From Tigriopus japonicus (lineage: Eukaryota; Arthropoda; Copepoda; Harpacticoida; Harpacticidae), in contig CM021317.1 in assembly GCA_010645155.1 (NCBI GenBank), positions 12,112,658 through 12,176,657 on the forward strand: a stretch of 64,000 bases of DNA, in the 5' to 3' direction. This document shows positions 37,001 to 46,000 of this stretch, piece by piece (the stretch's first letter is position 1; the number at the start of each line of letters is the position of its first letter). Under the pieces are notes generated by a model. The model did not search any database, was not told the DNA's origin, and saw nothing but the letters and a program-made list of their open reading frames with translations. Position numbers and translations under genes: made by a program.

Positions 37001-40000
37001 TCTGGCTTGCTAAACTATTGCGCTATTCGTCAAGAGAGGGAAGGAAGTGATTCCTCCTAATTCTTTCCAGAAATGAGGCCACTTCTAATACAAGCAAACA
37101 GAAAGGCGTCATTAACAAGAGACGGTTTGGCAACTTAAGAATTGTGCAACCTTTACGCAGCCGACATTCCCGCATTATCGTTTGTTCCTTGGGTTCATTC
37201 ATCATAGGAACTTCAAAGGCTCAGGACGAATGATCTTACTCTCTCCATTTGAAGTTCAGCCATGTCAAAGATATTCATTCGGAATTCTTGCCTAATGAAA
37301 CTCAAGTCAAAGAGAGAGAGAGAGCTTTTGGTCCTATCCTCATAAGATGCTTTCTCAAGAGCCAATGATTGTATGCTCCTACTATCGAATGAGCCCAGAC
37401 AATAATGTCCGTCCGTTCAATTGGCGTTGCCAGCCATATCACAATTCCCCCGGGAATTGTTGACGGGTCCAATCAATGAGCACCTGCTCTCAAAGAGTCC
37501 AATTCTCTATAAAGGCCTTAAGAGAGCCTACACATTCTCGTGAACCACTCAAGTCTTGGAAATCGAGCTCAACCAAGGCTCACGAAGGCCAAAATACGGC
37601 AATCTTCTACGCACGGTTCTGGACAGAGGTGTTCAGTGAGTTAAATCCCACGGTGTCTGTCTAAGTTGAGAGAAAGCAAGAAGTAATAAATGGTGCACTA
37701 AATCTTTTGAGAGAGGGAAGTAATTAAACGCAGTTGGCTGAAAATCCTAAGAACCCTCCACCTACTTGAATGACAAACGGCATTTAATCAACGCTTTTTT
37801 GGTCAAATGCTAATGTCAAAGAGACACAATGAAAAAAAAAGCATTTGTTAGGATTTGGATTGTCTTTATCTCCATCTCAAGGGAAAAACAATTCTTTGTA
37901 ATGGAAAAAAAGAAGAAAGAGCAAGGTCGACTTCATTTAAGTGGTGATTTGTCATTCCTTCTTATTAGTATCAATCGCAATGGCTTTGAGATAATGTACA
38001 GTATTTCATAGGATTAGAGATGCCGGTTCGTAAGAAATGAGCTCGCTTCTCTGGACAAAATTTCGAGTATATTGATAAATGCACTTTTTTTGCATGATCA
38101 TAGCCGTTCCAAGGCAACATTCAGAAAAAATATCATCTTTCACATTTTTAACCCAATGACTGGCAAAGCAAGGCCGCAAATAAATGCATTATGAAAGTAG
38201 GCCCACAACCTTTTTTATGGTGCAAGTTGAGACAGGATGCAACACCAACAAAGGGCCCTCATTGCTTTCCATGTAACACCAATATGACAAGAGTTTGTTT
38301 AGCCCATGTTTGACTGAACTCTTCAAGAAGTATAATACATCCATAACAGAAGTAAATAACAGGCTATATTGTCCACTATTTTGTCCCTGGATCGTCCTTT
38401 TGTCCAGTCTATTTGGAGGTCCTTGGATGCAAGAGCACAACATTGTCTCTCAAGAATGCGGGAAGGACGAAAAAGAGGCATAAATTAGGGGACCACAAAA
38501 TTGGAACCTCGCATCCCCACTTGTTTAACGATGCATCGGAAAAAGGTAGGAAGAAAAACGAGGTAGCATGGAGCGGGAACACTTTTAGATCACATCTTAT
38601 CGAGCTCTAAATCGAATCCAATTGCCAAACCAGCTTATCTCCACTTGGGGAAAAGCTTACATTGGCATAGCTCTTCAGTTCTTCTCTGAAACGTAGGCCC
38701 AACTTTGAGATAATCAGCGGAAGTTTAGAGAGCATTTCTGGCAAGTTTTGTCATTGGCTTCAAGTTGTGCCAAAGGGCCTTCTTAAAATTATGAAGCCCT
38801 GAGAACCGGAACAAAGTTGTTTCTATTTCCTCGAGCATTGAACAAGAGAAGACCTGCCGAAATGTTTCCAAAATAAGAAAGAGTTCCAACGAAATTGGGA
38901 CAAGAACACTTTCTCCATTACTCCAATCTTGGTCGTCTTGTTTGTTGTTGGTGGACGTCTTAATCCGCTTTTGTGAGGGGAACAAGCTCCAAAAAAAGTT
39001 CGTGGAACATCGTTGATGACCAGAAGACCACTTGTGTGTTACAACCACCGACTCAAACGTGGTCCATCCCTGGTTTGTCACGTTAACACATCTGGCGTTC
39101 TTTTCGTTCGTTATTTCTGGTTTAATGATTGTTCAGAACTTCAAAGTGGGGTCAAAATGCCAGGCCTAATTTATGCTTTGAAGCCTCAGGTTATGAGTAG
39201 TTCATAATTGAACAATTTGGCTTTGTGTTTCAATTTAAAGAGAGCACTTAGAGGCTCTCTGAAGGTTGCTGGGAGAATTTGGCCACTTAGTATGCCAGAA
39301 TGGAATAAGACGGACGGAAATATTATCTGGAAACAAATGATGTGGAACAAAAAGAAACAAAGACTTCAATATCTTGCAATGCAGTCGTCGTGCTTCGAGC
39401 ATTTAGAGGAGCTCAAAGCTCACAAGAGTGACCGTGTTTCATGAGGGAATGCAAGACGAGAAAATTGAGACATGCATTCGACCTTCTCAGACAACGTGTC
39501 TACTATACATACAGTCAGTCCCTGATCGATCTTAAAAGGGCCTAAAATATTTCTACCATAGAAGCGGATTTTTTATGGTCAGTATTTAAAGGGGGGTCAA
39601 AGCTTCATCTATTAGTGCAATCTCTTTCTGTTTTGAGGATCGTATGGCATTACAGTAACTTGATGATGGGTGAAACATTTCTAATGGGGTCACAGAAATT
39701 CCTCCTCGGCAACCTTGAGCGGCTCAGGTTCCAAAATTAGATGGGATGCGGGCTTGGAACATGAATTTACATGTGAATAGAGCGAAAAGTGGACTAGTCT
39801 GTAGAAGGTCATTGCTCTTTGGTACAATGTGTCTGGAACTGTGGATATTAAAATTCAGAGAGCAATCCTGCGGAAGTCATCAAGAGTTTCCTAAAAGAGC
39901 ACAACATACAAAACTAAGAACATGTAATTGTCTTTATTCCAAACATGCGAGTCGTCAACTTAGCACGAGCTGTCTTGTGACTTTTACGTTTCGCCATTAC

Positions 40001-43000
40001 ATTTCATGCCAATTCAACCGGAAAGGAACAACAGTAAACACTTTTTTGAATATAATGACTAGTTTACCAAGGCATCATTCAACTAGTTGAAGAGGAATGA
40101 AGCCTTTTCTTGGGTTATGCTAAGTTTCTTACGTTGTATTCTATACTCGTTTCCTTTGCAATTAATTGGGATATGTTAGGCTGACATATTCTCTTGGCCT
40201 TTGGCCTTGCTCTCGTCGTAAGGCCACATAGATATCATGTCACGACTTCTTCCCCCTTGGTGTCTTGGTCTCTTGTGCCCAAAGAAGGGTCCACGCCCGG
40301 ATAATCGATCTCGAATTGGATCACTTTGGGGTCACGAATCCCTCTTCATCGTTCCTCTCATCATGGGATTTGCACTTGCAATATTAACGTACAGGGTGTT
40401 GCATCAACGGGGTGGAATACACTCATATCTTGAAGTATCTATCATTTGTGGAAATTTGAATTTTAAGGAACATGTGCACTTGTTAGGAAATATTGTCCGC
40501 AAACTGTTGTTTACACTTTTTATTGCAAAACAGGCTATACCCCTCCAACTGAGATTATTGTTATATGATTCATTGATAAAGAGCCGATTGCTATACGGGT
40601 TGGAGTATTTTTGGGGCCATTGTTCGATTGATAACCTAGTCGTTTTGCAAAAAAAGGCTGTGAGATGGATCCAAGGAGCCAAGGCACGAGCTTATACTAA
40701 TCCAATCTACAAAAATTTAAAGCTTTTAAAATTGCAGGATCTAGTCAAAGTGTGTAAATTAAAATTCATGTATGCCTCTTTGCAAAACAAACTACCCCGA
40801 GTCATTGATCAATTTATTTGCCAATAAAACAGGGGAGGTTTAATTATCTTCAACTTGCCGTTTGTCCAACTCCATTGGTTCCAACACTTCCCGAATTATG
40901 ACTTTTCTAAGTCATGGAACGAATTTATCTCCTGTAAAAAAATGAAGGTCGATCTAAAAATTAAGTGCAAGCGATGGACCTTACAAATCACGGACCTAAT
41001 CATTAGCACCTATTCGACCGATTGCAACTTAAAGAATTGTTTTGTTTCTAAAAGTAGGGCAGCCATTCCAAAGTAACCTATAAGAAAAGAGCTACTCTGA
41101 CGAAGTGCGTGGCTTTCTGATCTAGAAACACGAAACGGGCCGATACCAATGGTTGAAGACGCCATGTTGCTTGGGCATCAGTCTCACTCTGAAAACAAGC
41201 CTGATGGCTTATGAGAGAGACCTGGGGATAACCTCTACAGGGCCTACCAGTCAATCGGACCCCAGATTTAGTTGAATTTCCTGCCATTCGTGCAAGCTGG
41301 CATCAAATGCGCTCTAGGGAGGCTAGCCTGAACTAAGTGAAAGCTGAAAAACAAACAAAATTGCCGATCAAGTTCAAAAGCGCCAAGAACCACGTCATCT
41401 GCCACAGCCATCCAAGCATGTGTGAGCCGGCCTCCTAGTGCCCCGTGGACACCTCCAACGTGACCAAGAACATTTTCATCAAATAGGCCAGGCAATTTGC
41501 CGCAATTTAAGCCAAAGCTGGCCCAAATTGATGAAACGACAGTGGAGAAAACTCAATTTTTGCTTAGGAGCTCAAGAACAAGAAGTTCACTAACATGTCA
41601 ACAACTGACTTGAACAAGACCCGCGCTGCCATCCAGGCCCTCTCCGAGGCAGGCCACACCCCCAAAGACATTGCCAAGAGGGTGAACTACAAGGTGCATT
41701 CAGTAAGGAAGGTCTTGAGACAAGTCAAGGAGCGCAACGGCCAGACCGATGTCAACCCCAGGAGGGGTCTGTGGCCACCGCTGTTACACCCGCCAACATC
41801 CGCAGAGTTCGAAATTTGGCGAGGAAGAACCCCATCAGGAGCAACACTAACATTGCAGACAACTTGCAGGTGTCCAAGATGTCTGCCAGCCGTCTGGTGG
41901 CTGCTGCCGGGCTGAAGAACTTGAAGTCGCTCGAGAGGCCCATGACCAGCAAGGTTGGGCTTGAAAGAAGGCTTCAGAGATCCACCCAGCTCATTACCTG
42001 GCTGAAGGAAAACAAGAGGAGAGATGGCAGGGACAAGAGGGCCATCTTGTGGAGTGATGAGAAGTTGCTTGTCGTCGACATGGTGGTCAACACGCAAAAC
42101 GGGCGCATCTTGGCCAAGAGTGGCAATGTCAACCTGCAGGCTGTCCTCAGGTCCAAACATCCCGCATCACTGATGGTCTTCAGACTGTTTGGATCTGATG
42201 GACAAGTGATGCCTCCCTTGTTTGTGCCAAAAGGAGTCAAGATGAACGCTGCCTGGTACCTGGGCAATGTCATTCCCAAGATTGAGGAGTGGGCAGCCAC
42301 AGCGTACGGCCCAAACTGGAAGCATCGAGTGTGCCTCATGCAGGATGGAGCACCCTGCCACACAGCCAGCATTGCCCAGAGGCACCTGAGGGAGAACTGG
42401 GGGGAGGATGCCTTCTGGCACTCCAACATGTGGCCGCCCTCATCACCTGACCTCAACCCTCTTGATTTCTGGGCCTGGTCGGCACTGGAGACCGTGGTGA
42501 ATGCAAGAAGACTCCCCAGTGTTCCTGCCCTTCAGCAAAAGATAGAGGATGTTTGGAATGAGGTTTTGAACGAGGGAGCAGTGAGAAAGGCCTGTTCCAG
42601 TATTGAGCAGAGGCTCCAGAAAGTGGTGGCCGCCAAGGGCATGCAATTCATGTAGTTATTGTCCTTCCAAATCCATGCAATTGGATTTCACACTAAAAAG
42701 TTGTAAATAAAACATGTTCCTCTATCTCAAAGTTACAAACTAGGAAACTTTCATTGAATTTGATTGGTTTGGACAGGTTTTATAAGGTAAAAACAGAGGG
42801 TCCGATTGACTGGTAGGCCCTGTACATACAATTTACTTTTTGTCTTTTTTATCTATATTTCTACAAGAGAAGCCCCGAATAAATCATCAATCATCATCAT
42901 CAATATCCTGAAGACCATTCATTACAGCCAGCTCTGGACCTAAGAATACTCGTAATTGATAAAACTCTTGATAAAAGTTTGACTTTTGTCACTGCCTAAA

Positions 43001-46000
43001 AAATCCTTTCATTACGTGAAGTCTCCTGATGTAAGAATAAACTAACTGCTGGACAAGAATATTTTTCATGTGCGGCTTTGACTTGACTTTTATTTTAATA
43101 AATGTCAAAGATTTCTGAAGCTTGAAAGCTAATGCCTGTTTTCAAGCCATTTTAAGCTTCAAATCTTGCATCCTCTTATCCGAAAATCAATCATCGGAAG
43201 CTCTAACGGAATACATGCATCTTTCTTGGTTTAGCCACCCTGTTGTTCAGAACTCTAGAATCCACTTGTTTGTGGTGAGCTCGGATATCTGCCATGTTTC
43301 CTAGGATTGATCCCCTCTTTCACTTCATATTTCCCATTGGGGTGAATGCATGTGCAAGGCCATTAACCGTGGTTGATGCCTCTCCTCCTCCTCATCTTTA
43401 TGCCTTCCCTGGGCACTCATCATCTCGTGAAAGGCCGCAAAATTAGGACCATCCTTACACTCCTGACGAAAGCAGGGTGGGCATTTGATTTTTGGACATT
43501 TTGTCCACCCCTGTCCAAAAGGTGTCCAAAAGTGTCCAAAAATAAGGCTGTCCAAAAATAGGAGTGTCCAAAAGTGTCCAAAAATAGTAATTCGAAAAAT
43601 AATGGTTAAAAACATTTTCAGAATAACATTCTACAAACTTTCTCTCCAACATAAACGTCACTTGACGAAATCTAAGCAAGAATAAGTCAATTCAGCATAA
43701 GAAACTTACACTTAATACATTAAATGAGCCAATAACTTGAAGGCCAAACTGGACATTTGAACTTTCCACTCTTTTCATTTGACCACCGAGCATCGTCCAA
43801 AATGTGAGAAAGAATGATCGACTGAAGGAATGAACGAACAAACGAATGTGAGACTGGGACTACTAATAACACGCTCACACCACACTTCATGTTAAACATA
43901 GTATGCGAGTACATTTGAAAGCTAATTGTGTCTTGATTTGTGACAAGAGAAGGTTACTTAGTATTTTGATTTATATTCCAAAGTTTATCATTGTTGCAAG
44001 TGTTTCCCATCCAAGAGGCAAGAAGTCTTTTGACCTGACTGTCCAAAAAATGTTAACTATAATAAAGCACACTCAAACTGATATCAGATTGCAATGTGGG
44101 TATTATAATGCTTTTGCCAAAGAATTAAAGCAGTGTTGTTTTACTATTGAAAAAGACAAGACTCTTGTTTACAGATGAGGAAATAAAATGTAAATCTTGA
44201 AACATTTTGAACATTTACACACATTTTACCATATTGTATAAACAAAACATTTATTTTTTTAACAAGTTATTAACAAGTTATCATGGCAAAGTTTATTTCT
44301 CCAAGTAATGTTCCCATTAATAGAACTATTTTTGTTTAAGTACACAACCATGCATTCTTTAGAATTCAATTACTTGTGTAGTGTAACTGGTTTTTCGTCT
44401 GATTTGTACAACTTTCTTTTACGTTTGTTGGACTTTTGGACACTTATGGATATCTTTTGGGGATTTTTGGACACCCTCTGGGGATTTTTGGACACCTTCT
44501 GGGTATTTTTGGACACATTTGGACACTTTTGGACATTTTTGGACACTTTTGGACACTAGGGTGTCCAAAATGCTCTCGATGTCGAAAAATGCCCACCCTG
44601 GACGAAAGTCATAAAAAATTGAACGAACGAGAATGGTGGCAAATGTTCTTGTATCCATCCATTCACGTCGAGTCCCCAATTTCATGGCTCATCAGGCCCA
44701 GTTCCAAAAACCAAGTTCCACGAACTCATGTTTTCGATTGGTCTGGATTCAGAAGTTGGGTTCGATTTTACACCTTTGGGGTTAAGATCAGCTCCACTTC
44801 CCTCTTCTCATAAATTGATGATCAGGCGAAATCTTTTGTGTTCCATATCCTCGGGATTCGACCTCAATCCGGGATAAACGTGCTCTCTAGACGGCCTTCC
44901 GATTAGGCAACTTGTTCTTCAATTTCAAGTTGGCAAACTCCAAAAGTTGGAAAATGGCACGGTCTGGTTCCCATTTGAAAGGCGAGCAATCCTTTTTGTT
45001 GAGGTCAATGAATAAATGAAGGGGTTCTTAAAATAGACAACTTTCCGTGGGTAGCTCTTGAAAAGACCTCGTTCAAGCTTTTCTTTGCTCCTAAGTCTTG
45101 TTCCAAAGAGTTCCAGACTAAAGATCCTTTAACAGCAAAGTGTGACGTTATTTGGCTTCTATTTTTGTTACAAGTTAGCATTTCCAAAAATTTCCAGTTG
45201 CCAAATGCAAATCCTTTGCGAATCTTCCACCAACCAACATGGGTTCACTTCTTAAAGGATTGAGTGGAACGAACGTCAGTGGTGCTCGTTGGCACTACCA
45301 GAGATAAAGGCGGATGTTCTCTTCAATTCCAAGCTCTCTGATCGTTCTGAAGCATAAAACTAAGTAATATATGCGGATCTTTTCTCGTCTACGTTCGAAT
45401 AAAAAATGATCTCGCTTTGGGTCCCAAAAAATAGAGTCCATTCTTGCAGAAGAGACAAAAATAGGTTGTCGAGAACGAAGAATAAAATCGGTTACACTCA
45501 CATACACCTTTCGGTCCTGAGGGTTGTGGTCCAAGTTTTTTTCTCTAGGTTTCTTGCCCCTACTTTTATTGATATTGTGTCGACCTGAATTTCCTTATTT
45601 ACCCTGGGAACCTTCACCTCGTCGTGGGTTCCTTGAATTCCCAATGAACAAGCTACTCACCCCTTCCAGTTTCGTTCGTCGAGCTGTTGTTTCGTGTCAT
45701 GGCCCTGTTCCAAAGAGGAATTGTTCCCCGAAGCAACTGAATTTACCATGTCCTTGTATGCTCCGTTTTTACAGGTATCCAAGTCAGAAAGAGTGGGAAA
45801 GGAAAGAACAGCTCTACTTGAACATCATTGATTTACTCGAGAAGGGTAAACACTGGGAACACGCTGTGCCATTGTGCAAAGAACTGTCCATGGTCTACGA
45901 AAGCAAGGTGTTCAACTACCGTAAATTGGCCGAGATCCTGAAACGTCAGGCTAGCTTCTTCGAGAAGATCATTTCTAGTTCGGAACAGAATCTCCGATTG

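Larger units (their letters stand above)
35560..45774. other. Dock intron 15 (10.2 kb), transposon-rich
   Basis: The intron hosts a LINE relic interrupted by a mariner element, a hAT-type element and a second LINE fragment (all listed separately). From 35560 to about 40380 I see no gene or assignable element. The splice sites on either side give an in-frame join inside DHR-2 (HADLR to YPSQKEWERKEQLYL), so the intron is real despite its size. Confidence 0.7.

Noticed and set aside
41687..42456. Long minus-strand frames in the mariner
   Set aside because: They are shadows of the transposase, whose plus-strand motifs are clear.
43473..44580. CRISPR-like array from repeated TGTCCAAAA
   Set aside because: Units are too short and irregular, lie in a eukaryotic intron, and belong to transposon ends with a duplication.
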